The notes: generated from the sequence alone by a model not told the origin. A DNA stretch of 55,941 nucleotides from Labilithrix sp. (GCA_028287035.1 JAQBQL010000201.1:1-55941); one strand, 5' to 3'. Shown: positions 47,298 to 55,941, numbered from the stretch's first letter. Numbers and translations are program-made.

Positions 47298-47325
47298 GTC
47301 GCTCGCGGCGGCGCGTTCGTCGGTG

Positions 47326-47331
47326 TACCTT
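47326..47331 (+). promoter_or_regulatory. -10-like TACCTT before the SGNH hydrolase gene
   Basis: TACCTT ends 7 nt before the ATG at 47339 (10 nt before the second ATG). Confidence 0.45.
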
Positions 47332-47338
47332 TCCCACC

Positions 47339-48391
47339 ATGATGAGTCGCTCCGGTACGCTCTCCGCCCTCGCCGTCACCCTGACCGCAGGCGCCCTGTG
47401 CGCCGGGATCCTCGCCGCCTGCAGCAGCAGTGACGACGGCGCGGTCGGCGGCGGGACCCCGGACAGCGGCGGAAGCAGCAGCGGCGACCTCGGGGACGGC
47501 GGCACCAGCGCCGACGGCTCCTCCTCGACCGACGGCGGCATCACCGCGGACGGCGGCAGCAGCGAGATCCCGAAGCCGACCGCGTGCCCGGCCACGAAGT
47601 TCAAGACGCTGGTCGTCGTCGGCGACTCGATCTCGGACGTGGGCGGGAGCGGCGGGACGGCCGGCCAGCAGCCCTTCTATCGCACGCTCCTCGTGAAGAA
47701 CGACGACGCGCTCTATCCCGAGTGGAAGGGCTTCGACCTCGCGACGTGCTGGGGCCTCGCCGACGCGAACATCGTGAAGGTGTCGCTCGGCGGTGCGGTC
47801 GCCACTGTGCCTTCGAACAACGGGGGCGGCGACCGCCACATCCTCCTCAACCAGATGAAGGCGGTCCCGGCGAACCTCGAGGGCCCGGTGCTCGTGGTCG
47901 GCACCATCGGCGGCAACGACGTCCAGGCCGGCCTCATCACGGTGCTCACCGGCACGCCCGCCCAGCAGCAGGAAAAGATCGACCAGTTCACCGCGGGCTT
48001 CGGCCTCGCGATGGCCGAGGCCACGAAGACCGACCGGTTCGGCGCGGGCGTGAAGACGACCGTGCTGATGACGAACATCTACGACCCGAGCGGCGGCACG
48101 GGCCACTTCTACTACGAGCCGAAGATGGCGACGTGCCCGGGCGCCCTCGGCCTCTGGCCCGACAACAAGGCGACCGCGCCGCTGCTCGCGCAGTGGAACC
48201 TCGCGATGGCGAACGAGGCCGCCAAGTACCCCGGCGTGCGCGTGCTGGAGCTGAACGCCCCGTTCGCCTCGCACTCGGTGAGCACGCCCGCCACGTCGAA
48301 CTGGTTCTTCCAGGACTGCATCCACCCGAGCACGATGGGCCACAACGCCATCCGCGGCCTCTTCTGGTCGGGCATGGTCGGCCTGCCGTGA
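47339..48391 (+). CDS. SGNH/GDSL-family hydrolase lipoprotein
   Basis: A 350-residue predicted lipoprotein (lipobox ILAAC, Cys28) with a 50-residue Ser/Gly/Asp linker. The SGNH hydrolase blocks are present: VVVGDSISD (Ser97, block I), VSLGG (block II), VGTIGGNDV (block III, GND) and DCIHPSTMGH (Asp326, His329, block V). The catalytic Ser, Asp and His can therefore all be matched, so esterase or lipase activity at the outer membrane is predicted; the substrate is unknown. The presence of GSGGTAGQQPF after block I gives a variable loop. It follows the propeller kinase gene by 41 nt on the same strand. Confidence 0.85.
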   Translation: MMSRSGTLSALAVTLTAGALCAGILAACSSSDDGAVGGGTPDSGGSSSGDLGDGGTSADGSSSTDGGITADGGSSEIPKPTACPATKFKTLVVVGDSISDVGGSGGTAGQQPFYRTLLVKNDDALYPEWKGFDLATCWGLADANIVKVSLGGAVATVPSNNGGGDRHILLNQMKAVPANLEGPVLVVGTIGGNDVQAGLITVLTGTPAQQQEKIDQFTAGFGLAMAEATKTDRFGAGVKTTVLMTNIYDPSGGTGHFYYEPKMATCPGALGLWPDNKATAPLLAQWNLAMANEAAKYPGVRVLELNAPFASHSVSTPATSNWFFQDCIHPSTMGHNAIRGLFWSGMVGLP

Positions 48392-48398
48392 CCGGCGC

Positions 48399-49151
48399 TC
48401 AGTAACAGCCGACGAGCTCGCCCTTCACGGCGCACTTCTGGTTCTTGGTGCACTTGTCGTCGGCGACGTACTTCTTGTTCACGCACCGGACGATCTGCTT
48501 CTCGTCCGGCGTGCAGGAGTAGTGGAGCTCCTTGTCACACGCGTCGCCCGGGACGGCGATGGAGTCGTCGCACTCGACCTTGAAGCCAGCCTTCGCATTG
48601 CCGGCGACCTTGCAGGCGTTCTTGCCCCGGCACTGGCTGGCGAGCACGAACTTGCCGCTCTTGCAGACGAGGGCGGCCTTCTTGTCGGTGAGCCCGCACG
48701 CGTAGTCGTCCTCCTCGCGGCAGACGTCGCCGACATTGGCGAAGCTGTTGTCGCAGACGACCTTCTTCGCCTCGGTCGTGCACCCGAGGTCACCGAGGCA
48801 GGCCTGCGAGAAGGCCCAGTGATTCTTCACGCACTCGAGCATCCCCTTCTTGTCGGGGCTGCAGACGAAGTCGTTCACCAGGTTGCAGACGTCCTTCTCC
48901 TCCGCGACGCTCTGGTCGCACACCGACTCGCTCCCCTGCTTCGTGCAGCCCGAGGCCCCGCGGCAGGGCATCGGCTCCCACTTGCCGTCGTGGCAGGCGA
49001 GCGCCTGCTTGTCGTCCGTGCACGTCTCCTTCGTCTCGATCTTGCAGGCGCCGCCGGCCTTCGGCTTGCAGCCGCTGCCGAGCGCGCCAAGCGGCGCCGC
49101 AGAACCGAGTGCGAGAACGATAGTCAGCAGACGAGCGCGGGACGGGGCCAT
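48399..49151 (-). CDS. Cysteine-rich lipoprotein with four tandem six-Cys repeats
   Basis: A 250-residue predicted lipoprotein (lipobox GSGC, Cys28). The mature part has 24 further Cys in four units of about 52 residues, each with the order C-x6/7-C-x8-C-x5-8-C-x5-C-x7-C, around the pattern DKK..L.C..GK and GC (ETCTDDKQALACHDGKW, FVCSPDKKGMLECVKNHW, YACGLTDKKAALVCKSGKF, YSCTPDEKQIVRCVNKKY). All could be disulfides in the periplasm. I do not recognise the family. Start supported by TAAGAT 9 nt upstream. It converges with the SGNH hydrolase, 7 nt apart. Confidence 0.82.
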   Translation of the reverse strand: MAPSRARLLTIVLALGSAAPLGALGSGCKPKAGGACKIETKETCTDDKQALACHDGKWEPMPCRGASGCTKQGSESVCDQSVAEEKDVCNLVNDFVCSPDKKGMLECVKNHWAFSQACLGDLGCTTEAKKVVCDNSFANVGDVCREEDDYACGLTDKKAALVCKSGKFVLASQCRGKNACKVAGNAKAGFKVECDDSIAVPGDACDKELHYSCTPDEKQIVRCVNKKYVADDKCTKNQKCAVKGELVGCY

Positions 49152-49160
49152 CGGCCGCGC

Positions 49161-49166
49161 ATCTTA
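49161..49166 (-). promoter_or_regulatory. -10-like TAAGAT before the Cys-rich lipoprotein gene
   Basis: TAAGAT on the minus strand ends 9 nt before the ATG at 49151. Confidence 0.5.
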
Positions 49167-49204
49167 GGCGGCGCGCCCGCCGTCTGACCAGCTTCCCTCG
49201 GTCC

Positions 49205-50404
49205 TCACTTGCGGCGGCGCGACGTCACTCCCGACGGATCGGCACGTTCCGGGGAGGGCTCGAGGAGCGTCGCGAACGTGATCGGGTGGCCGCCATAACG
49301 CCCCCTGGCGTCCAGCAGCACGTTCTCGAGATCGCGCCGGCGCCCCGCCGTACGATCGGGGAAGAGCGCCGCCTGCGACGCGGCAGGCCCGAGGTCGTGC
49401 GCGGAGACGCCGGTGAGGCGCACCCGCGCGCCCGCGAGCGGAAACCGGTCGAGCAGGAGGAGCGCCGCCTCGTGGAGGGTCGTCGTGTCGCTGGCGCGCG
49501 CCTCGAGGACGGTCCGCCTCGTGAGCAGCGTGAAGTCGGCATATTTGAGCTTCACGACGAGCGCGCCTGCGGTGAGCCCCTGCGCGGTGAGCCGCTCGGC
49601 GACGCGCGCGGCGTGCGCGAGGAGCGTGCGACCGATCGCTTCCTTGCTCGTGAGGTCCTCGTCGTACGTGACCTCGGCGCCGATCGACTTCGCGTCGCGT
49701 TCGGGGATGACCTCGCGGTCGTCGATGCCGCGCGCGAGCAGCCCGACGTCGCGTCCCCACGACCCGAGCACGCGCTCGAGGGTGGCACCGTCGGCGCGCG
49801 CGAGATCGCCGAGCGTCGCGAACCCGAGACGCCGCAGGTTCGGCGCCGTCTTCGGGCCGACGCCCCACATCTTCTCGATCGGCAGAGGCGCCAGGAACGC
49901 AGCCGCGTCACGGCCGACCACGGTGAGCCCGTCCGGCTTGTTCATGTCGCTCGCCACCTTGGCGACGAACTTGGAGCTCGCGACGCCCGCCGAGCACGTG
50001 AGCTGCGTCGCTGCCTGCACCTCGGTGCGGATGCGCCGCGCGATGGCCTCGCCGTCCCCGAAGAGCGACTGGCTGCCGGTCACGTCGAGGAACGCCTCGT
50101 CGATCGACAGCCCCTCGACGAGCGGCGTGTAGCGGCGGAAGACGTCGAACACCTCGTCGCTCGCGGCCTCGTACGCGCCACGGCTCGGCGGCACCACGAT
50201 CGCCTGCGGACACTTGCGAAGCGCCTCGGCCATCGGCATCGCCGAGAAGACGCCGAACTTCCGCGCCTCGTACGAGGCCGCAGCCACTACTCCCCGGCGG
50301 GCCGCGCCGCCGACGAGGACGGGCTTGCCGCGCAGCGCGGGGTTGTCGCGCTGCTCGACCGACGCGAAGAACGCGTCCATGTCGATGTGCAGGATCTGCC
50401 GCAA
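49205..50404 (-). CDS. dinB: DNA polymerase IV (Y-family translesion polymerase)
   Basis: A 399-residue Y-family polymerase. TTG start at 50404 gives LRQILHIDMDAFFASVEQ, matching the family N-terminus (with catalytic Asp8); a downstream ATG would remove it. YEARKFGVFSAMPMAEA (about 45), SIDEAFLDVTG (about 102, the catalytic acidic pair), SSKFVAKVASDMNKPDG and GVGPKTAPNLRRLGFATLGDLA (helix-hairpin-helix) follow, and a little-finger domain lies at the end. The beta-clamp-binding motif typical of the C-terminus is not obvious. It lets replication pass lesions with low fidelity. No recognisable LexA box precedes it. Confidence 0.93.
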   Translation of the reverse strand: MRQILHIDMDAFFASVEQRDNPALRGKPVLVGGAARRGVVAAASYEARKFGVFSAMPMAEALRKCPQAIVVPPSRGAYEAASDEVFDVFRRYTPLVEGLSIDEAFLDVTGSQSLFGDGEAIARRIRTEVQAATQLTCSAGVASSKFVAKVASDMNKPDGLTVVGRDAAAFLAPLPIEKMWGVGPKTAPNLRRLGFATLGDLARADGATLERVLGSWGRDVGLLARGIDDREVIPERDAKSIGAEVTYDEDLTSKEAIGRTLLAHAARVAERLTAQGLTAGALVVKLKYADFTLLTRRTVLEARASDTTTLHEAALLLLDRFPLAGARVRLTGVSAHDLGPAASQAALFPDRTAGRRRDLENVLLDARGRYGGHPITFATLLEPSPERADPSGVTSRRRK

Positions 50405-50495
50405 AAACAGGCCTTCTCTGCGGCAACGCTACAACGAATGACAACTCGTTACCACTGCGGGACGAGCAGGCGGGTGGCGCGGGCGTTGTCGCGGT

Positions 50496-51677
50496 ATGAA
50501 CACGAGAATGGCCCGGATGGTCTCTGGCCGCGAGCCGCGAGGTCGTGGGCGCGTGCGAATGCTCCTGTTCCTCGCCGCGCTGCTCGGGATCTTCCTGGCG
50601 CGGCCGGCGGCGCACCACGCGCGCGCCACCGGGCTCCTCCTCTCGTTCTCCGATCCGAAGAGCAGGCCGGAGGTCACCGAGGAGATCATCGCCATCGACG
50701 TGCCGGCGTCCGCCGCCGGTCCCGCGCGCACCGTGAAGGCGCGCATCTTCGCGCCCCCTGGCGCGAGCGCCGCGGACGGGCCGGCGGTCGTGCTCGTGCA
50801 CGGCGTGCAGTACCTCGGCATCGAGGAGCCGCGGCTCCAGCGCTTCGCGCGGTCGATCGTCAGCGCCGGGATCGTCGTCATGACCCCGCAGGTGGACGAG
50901 CTCGCCGACTATGCCGTGTCGCCGCGCTCGATCGAGACGGTCGGGGCGGCGCTCGAGGCGCTGCGCGCGAGATCCGGCGGCGCGAAGCAGGTGGGCCTCA
51001 TGGGCACGAGCTTCGGCGGCGGCATCGCCCTGCTCACCGCCGCGGACCCGCGGTTCTCGGCGGGCGTTGCGTTCGTGGTGGCGATTGGCGCGCACGACGA
51101 TCTCGCGCGCGTCTCGGGCTTCTTCGCGAACGACGAGATCCCCCGCGTCGACGGCACCATCGAGAAGCTGCACGCGCACGGCTACGGCTCGACGGTGCTC
51201 ATCTACACGCATGCCGAGGACTTCTTCCCGCCCGAGGACGTGCCAGCCGCGCGCGAGGCGCTGCGGCTCTACCTGCAGGAGAAGCGCGACGAGGCGAAGA
51301 AGGCCGCGATGAGCCTCTCTCCGGAGTCGAAGGCCAGGATGGATATCGTGTTCGGTCCCGACATCCGCGCGCTGCGTCCCGAGCTCATGGCCATGATCGA
51401 GCGGCGCCGCGAGGACATGAAGATGGTGTCGCCGCACGGCCGCCTCGCCGGCCTCACCGCCAACGTCTACCTCCTGCACGGCGCGGGCGACACGGTGGTC
51501 CCGGCGACGGAGACGATGTGGCTCGCCCACGACGTCCCGGCGGGCCGCCTGCGCCGCGTGCTCGTGAGCCCCGCGATCGAGCACGTCGAGCTGAAGGAGC
51601 CCTCGCTCCAGGACCAGTGGTCGATCGTGGACTTCATGAGCGACGTCATCGGCGAGGCCGAGCTGGCCCGCCGCTGA
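50496..51677 (+). CDS. Alpha/beta-hydrolase, exported or anchored
   Basis: A 393-residue protein with an N-terminal hydrophobic segment (about 22-38, MLLFLAALLGIFLARPAA), so probably exported or anchored. Three in-frame ATGs (50496, 50508, 50517) are possible. The hydrolase core carries VVLVHGVQYLG (oxyanion region), the nucleophile elbow GTSFGGG with Ser172, Asp332 (LHGAGDTVV) and His363 (IEHVEL), in the order expected for the family. Substrate is unknown; the fold resembles acyl-ester or dienelactone-type hydrolases. No enzyme-pathway neighbours are near. Confidence 0.85.
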   Translation: MNTRMARMVSGREPRGRGRVRMLLFLAALLGIFLARPAAHHARATGLLLSFSDPKSRPEVTEEIIAIDVPASAAGPARTVKARIFAPPGASAADGPAVVLVHGVQYLGIEEPRLQRFARSIVSAGIVVMTPQVDELADYAVSPRSIETVGAALEALRARSGGAKQVGLMGTSFGGGIALLTAADPRFSAGVAFVVAIGAHDDLARVSGFFANDEIPRVDGTIEKLHAHGYGSTVLIYTHAEDFFPPEDVPAAREALRLYLQEKRDEAKKAAMSLSPESKARMDIVFGPDIRALRPELMAMIERRREDMKMVSPHGRLAGLTANVYLLHGAGDTVVPATETMWLAHDVPAGRLRRVLVSPAIEHVELKEPSLQDQWSIVDFMSDVIGEAELARR

Positions 51678-51693
51678 GCGGCACCCGCGATCC

Positions 51694-52269
51694 TCAATCG
51701 ATCTTCACCGGCGCGCCGTAGCTCTTCAGCTCGGCACGCGCCTCGCCGCCCTGGACGACCACCTCGAGGAGCACCATCCCGACGCCCGGACAGTACGTCG
51801 TCACGTAGCGCGAGCCGGGCGGCCGGCCGCCTTCCTCGGTGGTCTCGACGCAGCCGCTGTAGCTGCCGGCCGGAACCTTCGGGGACTTGTCGACGCTCGA
51901 CACGCGCGTCGTGCCGCCGTGCTCGCCGGGCCACGTCGCGCCGACCTCGAGCGGCGCCTTGAGGATGAACGCGCCGCCGCTGTCGTAGGCCACGCCTTCC
52001 GGGCCGAGCACGAACCGCTTCGAGGTGTTCGAGAGGCGGAGCTCGCCATGCTGCGCGTCGGCGCGGTGGACGCGCGCGACCAGCATCCCCGTGTCACCGT
52101 TCTCCGTCGTCACGTAGTGGTAGAGGCGCCCCTCCTCGAGCGGGAAGTACGTCTCGACGCTCGAGGTCGGCTTTCCCTTGGCGGCGTTCGGTGCCGCCGC
52201 GGGCGGGGCGTCGCCGCACGCGCTGGTGACCACGAGCAGCGCTATCCCGAGGACGTTCCTTCGCTTCAC
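51694..52269 (-). CDS. Small lipoprotein of unknown function
   Basis: A 191-residue predicted lipoprotein (lipobox VTSAC, Cys18), GTG start with TACGAT ending 6 nt upstream. The mature part is beta-rich: YFPLEEGRLYHYVTTENGDTG, then ELRLSNTSKRFVLGPEGVAY and VGATWPGEHGGTTRVSSVD. The WPGEHGG and SYSGCVETTEEGG motifs recall small outer-membrane lipoproteins with an LPS-binding or transcobalamin-like sandwich seen across myxobacteria; the family is not certain. It converges with the hydrolase gene (16 nt). Confidence 0.75.
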   Translation of the reverse strand: MKRRNVLGIALLVVTSACGDAPPAAAPNAAKGKPTSSVETYFPLEEGRLYHYVTTENGDTGMLVARVHRADAQHGELRLSNTSKRFVLGPEGVAYDSGGAFILKAPLEVGATWPGEHGGTTRVSSVDKSPKVPAGSYSGCVETTEEGGRPPGSRYVTTYCPGVGMVLLEVVVQGGEARAELKSYGAPVKID

Positions 52270-52275
52270 CAGGCC

Positions 52276-52281
52276 ATCGTA
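52276..52281 (-). promoter_or_regulatory. -10-like TACGAT before the small lipoprotein gene
   Basis: TACGAT on the minus strand ends 6 nt before the GTG at 52269. Confidence 0.55.
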
Positions 52282-52303
52282 CCCCGGCCGGTCGCCGGCG
52301 CGC

Positions 52304-54385
52304 TCAGGAGCCGACCTCCGCCACGTCGCCCACCTCCGCGATCATCGCCTCGAGCGCCTCCAGCTCCACCGGCTTCTCGAGGTGGCGAATGCCGGGCCTC
52401 GCGAGGAACTCCCGCGCGCGGTCGGTGGTGGCGCCGCCGGTCAGGAAGATCATGCGCGCGGTCAGGCAGGGCGCGGCCTTCGCGAGCTCGGCGTGGAGGT
52501 CCATGCCGGTCTTCCCGGGCATCATCAGGTCGCAGAAGATGACGTCGAAGGCGGTGCTCTCCGCGAAGATCTCGAGCGCGCGCTCGGCGCTGGAAGCGAG
52601 GGCCACCTCGTGGTCGTACGCGAGCAGCATCCGGAGGGACTCGGCGTAGCGCGCCTCGTCGTCGATCACGCAGATGCGCTTGCGCGACGGCACCGACGGC
52701 GGCGACGGCGCCTCGCGAGTGACCGGTGCCGCGGGCGGCGTCGCCACGACGGGCGCGATGGGCAGCGACACGGTGAACGTCGTTCCGCGCGGCCCGGTGC
52801 TCGTGACCGCGATCTCTCCGCCGAGGTCGCGCACGATGCCGTGGCAGATCGAGAGGCCGAGGCCGGTTCCTCCGCCGGTCGGGTTGGTCGTGAAGAACGG
52901 ATCGAAGATGCGCGGCAGGTGCTCGGGCGAGATGCCGGTGCCGGTGTCGGAGACCGAGATGCAGACCCGCCCCGGCTCGCCGACATGCGTGCGCACGCGG
53001 ATCTCGTTGGCCGCGTCAGGGTCGGGCCTGATCGCATGTGCCGCGTTGACGAGCAGGTTCATGACCACCTGCGAGAGGCGCGATTCGTGGGCGAAGGCCG
53101 GCGGCGTCTCCTCGTAGTCGCGGACGAGGCGCGCGCGCTGGCCGATCTCGTGCGCGGCGACGGTGATCGACAGCTCCGCGACACGCGCCAGGTCGGTCGG
53201 GCCGCGCTCGTCGCTCTCGGCGCGCGAGAACGTCTTCAGGCCGCGGACGATGTCGCGCATCCGCGCCGAGCCATGGCGCGCCGCCTCCACCGCCTCCTGC
53301 ATCGTCTCGAGCGTGGACCGGTCGACCGACGCCAGCCCCTTCCCGAGCTCGCGCTGGAGCAGATCGAGGTTCGAGGCCACGTACGCGAGGGGGTTGTTGA
53401 TCTCGTGGGCGATGCCGCTCGCCAGCGTGCCGAGTGACGCGAGCTTGCCCGAGAGGAGCAGCTGGTCCTCCATCTGACGGCGCTCGGTCACGTCCTGCGT
53501 CGAGCCGACCATCTCCACCGGGCGCCCGTCCTCGCCGACCACGGTGCGGCCGCGGCAGTGGACCCAGCGGATCGTCCCGTCGGCGAGCAGGAGGCGATGG
53601 TTGAAGCGGAAGCTCTCCGCGTTCTTCAGCGCATCCTCGATGGTGCCGGTCACGAACGGGCGATCGTCCGGATGGATCAGCGCGACGAACGCCTCGAAGC
53701 TCGGCGTGAACGAGGAGGGCACGCCGAAGATCTGGTAGAGCTGCTCGGACCAGGCGACGGACCCGTCGGCGAGCGTCCACTCCCAGGTCCCGAGCTGTCC
53801 GACCTCCTGCGTCAGGTCGAGGAGACGCATGCGCGAGGCCAGGCTGCGCAGGCGCTCGCGTGCGATGAGCGCGGTGCCGGCGCCCACGAACACGAGGAAC
53901 ACCACGCGGACCACCGTGGGAAGCACGTGGTCGTGGATCTGCCCGGTGAGGACGGCCATGAGCACGTACCCCGCCGCCGCGAAGCACGCGGCCGCGATCG
54001 ACTCGCGCGGTCGCTGCCGGAGCGACACCGTGATGATCGATCCGAAGAGCGCCACGAACCACGCCGACTCGACGCCGCCCGTCGCGTAGACCCACAGCAC
54101 GCTGAGCCCCGCGTCGCCCAGCGTGGTGAGCCAGGGCCACTTCACCATTCCCGTGCGCGAATAGGGACGCCAGACGAGGCCGGACAATCCGAAGATCCAG
54201 CCCATCGCGAGGAGCGCGTAGGCGATCGTCGGGTGCATCGTCGGCCCGTGCGGAGCGAAGGGGAAGATCGCGGTCCCGGCGGCGCTCACGGCCAGGTGCA
54301 GGGCTGCGAGCTGCCGCTCCGCCACGTTGCTGCTGCCGCGGGCGAGCGCACGCGCCTCGGGGCTATTCGGGGTAGAGCGCTCCAC
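52304..54385 (-). CDS. PAS-domain hybrid histidine kinase with C-terminal receiver
   Basis: A 693-residue membrane-bound sensor kinase. GTG start with an AGAAGGGA ribosome binding site. Five or six TM helices (about 27-190) form an integral sensor; a PAS fold with PAC (about 205-315, WEWTLADGSVAWSEQLYQIFGV, then RLLLADGTIRWVHCRGRTV) follows; HisKA with His327 (ASGIAHEINNPLAYVASNLD) and HATPase (NLLVNAAHAIR, SDTGTGI, GGTGLGLSI) come next; a C-terminal receiver has Asp619 (VIFCDLMMPGKTG) and an earlier DDE pair. This hybrid layout allows an internal phosphorelay. No separate response regulator or Hpt is adjacent. Confidence 0.93.
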   Translation of the reverse strand: MERSTPNSPEARALARGSSNVAERQLAALHLAVSAAGTAIFPFAPHGPTMHPTIAYALLAMGWIFGLSGLVWRPYSRTGMVKWPWLTTLGDAGLSVLWVYATGGVESAWFVALFGSIITVSLRQRPRESIAAACFAAAGYVLMAVLTGQIHDHVLPTVVRVVFLVFVGAGTALIARERLRSLASRMRLLDLTQEVGQLGTWEWTLADGSVAWSEQLYQIFGVPSSFTPSFEAFVALIHPDDRPFVTGTIEDALKNAESFRFNHRLLLADGTIRWVHCRGRTVVGEDGRPVEMVGSTQDVTERRQMEDQLLLSGKLASLGTLASGIAHEINNPLAYVASNLDLLQRELGKGLASVDRSTLETMQEAVEAARHGSARMRDIVRGLKTFSRAESDERGPTDLARVAELSITVAAHEIGQRARLVRDYEETPPAFAHESRLSQVVMNLLVNAAHAIRPDPDAANEIRVRTHVGEPGRVCISVSDTGTGISPEHLPRIFDPFFTTNPTGGGTGLGLSICHGIVRDLGGEIAVTSTGPRGTTFTVSLPIAPVVATPPAAPVTREAPSPPSVPSRKRICVIDDEARYAESLRMLLAYDHEVALASSAERALEIFAESTAFDVIFCDLMMPGKTGMDLHAELAKAAPCLTARMIFLTGGATTDRAREFLARPGIRHLEKPVELEALEAMIAEVGDVAEVGS

Positions 54386-54444
54386 GCTTCCCTTCTCTCT
54401 TGCGCTGGCGCATCCGGGAATTCAAGTCACGCGGTGCACGAGCC

Positions 54445-55941
54445 TCACCGCGACTTCGCGTCGAGGGTGGCGAGGATGGCGTCGATCTCCTCGGCGCGCC
54501 GGTGGGCCGTCTGCTTGCGCGCGTCCTCTGCGAGGAGCGACTCGGCCCTGCGGAACCGTGCGGCGACGTCGCGGAGGTGAGGCCCTGCCGCAGAGCCCTC
54601 CGGCACCGCGAGTGACCGGAGATGCGCCGCGTCGAAGGCCGCCCACCCGGCGTACGGGCCGCCCTCCGCGACGAGCGCGTCGAGCGCCTCGGTGTGATGG
54701 AGCTCGAGGGCCGACGGGGTGGGCGCGCGCATCATCTCGGCGGCGCTCGCCGGGCCTTGCGCGAGGGCGGCGGCGAGCGCGAGGAGGAGACGGTCCTCGG
54801 CGGACCCACCCGCTCGCGCGGCATGCCCGGCCTCGACGAAGTCGACCCGGCGCCAGGCGCGCGCGCCGAGCGCGAACCGCCGCGCGGCATAGAGATCGCG
54901 GATGTCGGGGCGCAGCTTCGCAGCGGGGTCACCCGCGAACATGCTGCGGACCGCGAACGGCACGCCGCGGCCCAGGCCGGCGGGGAGCTCGTCGCCGGGC
55001 GGACCCACGAGGTCGAACGTGTCGATCCAGAACGGCGAGAGCGTCGCGATGACCTTTTCGCGTGGCGTCTTCGGCTCGGGCGCGGGCGGCTCCTTCCACA
55101 TGAGATCGCCGAGCGCGTCGATGCGTCGCCCGCCGTACAGGGAGGAGAGGAGCAGCCGGGCGCCGTTCGTGCGCTCGTCGGCGAGCACGCCGGCCTGGGC
55201 GGCGTCGGAGAGGCCAACGAGGGCCGCGTCGCGGCCGCGTCGCTTGCGCGGCTCGAGGGCCTCGTCGAGCGCGATCTCGTAGATGGATCGCAGCTCCGGG
55301 TCCCAGCCGGCGGGCGTCGGCGCCGACCGGATGGCCGAGACGAGCCGCAGGTCGGCATTGCCGGCGCCGAGCGCGGCGATGCCGCGGCCGTACCCGGTGA
55401 GACCCGCGGCGCCGGCGGACAGCGTCTCGATGGCGGTCGACTGCTCGACCATCCACGTCAGCAGCGGACCGCGGATGAAGGCCTTCACCTTCTCCGTCTC
55501 GACGGCGGTGGGCGGGAGGCGCGGCGGGCTCGCGCCGGTGCGGGCCAGCTTGGCCGCGAGCGAGAGGCCGACGAGTACGTGCGAGGCGCGGCTGACCAGG
55601 GTGCGGTGCGCGGCGAGGTACGGGTCGACGAGCTGATCGGCGCAGCCCTCGGGCGCGAGGTCGGCACGGAGCGCGCGCACGAGGCCCGCCTCCTTGCGAT
55701 CGGCCTCCGGCTCCAGGGCAGCGAGGGCGGCATCGATCCGGGCGGCGTCACCCGCGCCGAGCGCCGCGACGACATCGGCCGGCGCGGGGGTCGCCGGGGC
55801 CCGCTTCACGAAGGCCACGCAGGCCGGCGCCGGCGCTGCGATGCCCTTCGCGCGGATCGCCGCTTCCCACGCGTCGAGGCGCAGGGGCTGCGGGCCAGGA
55901 CGCGTCAGCTCGTCGCGCGGCGCGCTCGGGAGGGCGAACGG
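54445..55941 (-). CDS. Hypothetical protein, 5'-truncated by the window edge
   Basis: The frame is open from the window's right edge (55941) to a TGA at 54445-54447, giving at least 498 residues; the start lies outside. An internal GTG at 55818 could start a shorter form, but the preceding 41 codons have normal codon use and no stop, so I read through. It contains helical segments throughout (RIDAALAALEPEADRKEAGLV, RTLVSRASHVLVGLSLAAKL, AALVGLSDAAQAGVLADERT) and an Ala-rich C-terminus ending in AEEIDAILATLDAKSR. I do not recognise a family. The PAS hybrid kinase gene lies downstream, 59 nt from its stop, on the same strand. Confidence 0.7.
   Translation of the reverse strand, partial: PFALPSAPRDELTRPGPQPLRLDAWEAAIRAKGIAAPAPACVAFVKRAPATPAPADVVAALGAGDAARIDAALAALEPEADRKEAGLVRALRADLAPEGCADQLVDPYLAAHRTLVSRASHVLVGLSLAAKLARTGASPPRLPPTAVETEKVKAFIRGPLLTWMVEQSTAIETLSAGAAGLTGYGRGIAALGAGNADLRLVSAIRSAPTPAGWDPELRSIYEIALDEALEPRKRRGRDAALVGLSDAAQAGVLADERTNGARLLLSSLYGGRRIDALGDLMWKEPPAPEPKTPREKVIATLSPFWIDTFDLVGPPGDELPAGLGRGVPFAVRSMFAGDPAAKLRPDIRDLYAARRFALGARAWRRVDFVEAGHAARAGGSAEDRLLLALAAALAQGPASAAEMMRAPTPSALELHHTEALDALVAEGGPYAGWAAFDAAHLRSLAVPEGSAAGPHLRDVAARFRRAESLLAEDARKQTAHRRAEEIDAILATLDAKSR

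Noticed and set aside
50404..50495. LexA/SOS box upstream of the dinB gene
   Set aside because: No palindrome of the known SOS box types is visible in the 91-bp gap.

Overview
The window is about 56 kb of very GC-rich DNA (roughly 70 % by eye) from what looks like a myxobacterium, most likely a Polyangiales-type (former Deltaproteobacteria) genome. This is inferred from gene content: three large Hanks-type Ser/Thr kinases (one with the HRDVSPQN loop typical of the group, one kinase-AAA-TPR fusion of PknK type), about eleven lipoproteins with Ser/Gly/Asp-rich linkers, a bacterial expansin, a VapBC pair, and many GTG/TTG starts. There is no rRNA, tRNA, phage, transposase or CRISPR array that I can support. 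Coding density is very high; only one gap exceeds 300 bp (30819-31322), and a repeat array fills it.

Layout. 1-168 is the basic tail of a truncated gene. 176-6471 (minus) holds a degenerate HD-GYP protein coupled to a kinase with a HEAT-like C-terminus, and a DnaJ-like co-chaperone. 6582-8611 has a formylglycine-enzyme-fold lipoprotein and a pair of small envelope membrane proteins. 8740-15622 (minus) is a tamA-tamB type outer-membrane assembly operon ending in a clear intrinsic terminator. 15848-18581 has a WxW-repeat lipoprotein, a two-helix membrane protein and an eight-haem cytochrome lipoprotein, the last overlapping a PknK-like kinase gene (18569-22549). 22635-25710 holds a small hypothetical protein, a ROK/polyphosphate-glucokinase-like enzyme and a third kinase. 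25750-30818 holds a tethered expansin, a membrane protein plus VWA protein operon, a beta-propeller-like lipoprotein and a secreted hypothetical protein.

31323-41000 is mostly central metabolism and envelope biogenesis: FKBP isomerase and aconitase, VapBC, fumarase, then a plus-strand run of cNMP/DUF1003 membrane protein, SurA-N-like protein and a POTRA-only lipoprotein, followed by transaldolase. 40976-55941 carries a pentapeptide-repeat surface lipoprotein, a propeller-sensor CheA-like kinase, an SGNH hydrolase lipoprotein, a Cys-rich repeat lipoprotein, DNA polymerase IV, an alpha/beta hydrolase, a small lipoprotein, a PAS hybrid histidine kinase and a truncated lipoprotein-like gene.

Two patterns cut across the genes. 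First, at least sixteen genes on both strands have a TANNNT (-10-like) hexamer ending 6-10 nt before the start codon and no Shine-Dalgarno sequence, as expected for leaderless or near-leaderless mRNAs. Most genes placed inside operons instead use overlapping stop/start codons or a Shine-Dalgarno sequence. Second, the convergent gap at 30837-31226 holds eight copies of an 18-21-bp motif at a 54-55-bp period, three in one orientation and five in the other, resembling a BIME-type mosaic element. These two, together with the barrel-less POTRA lipoprotein operon and the propeller/CheA fusion, are the most worthwhile leads.
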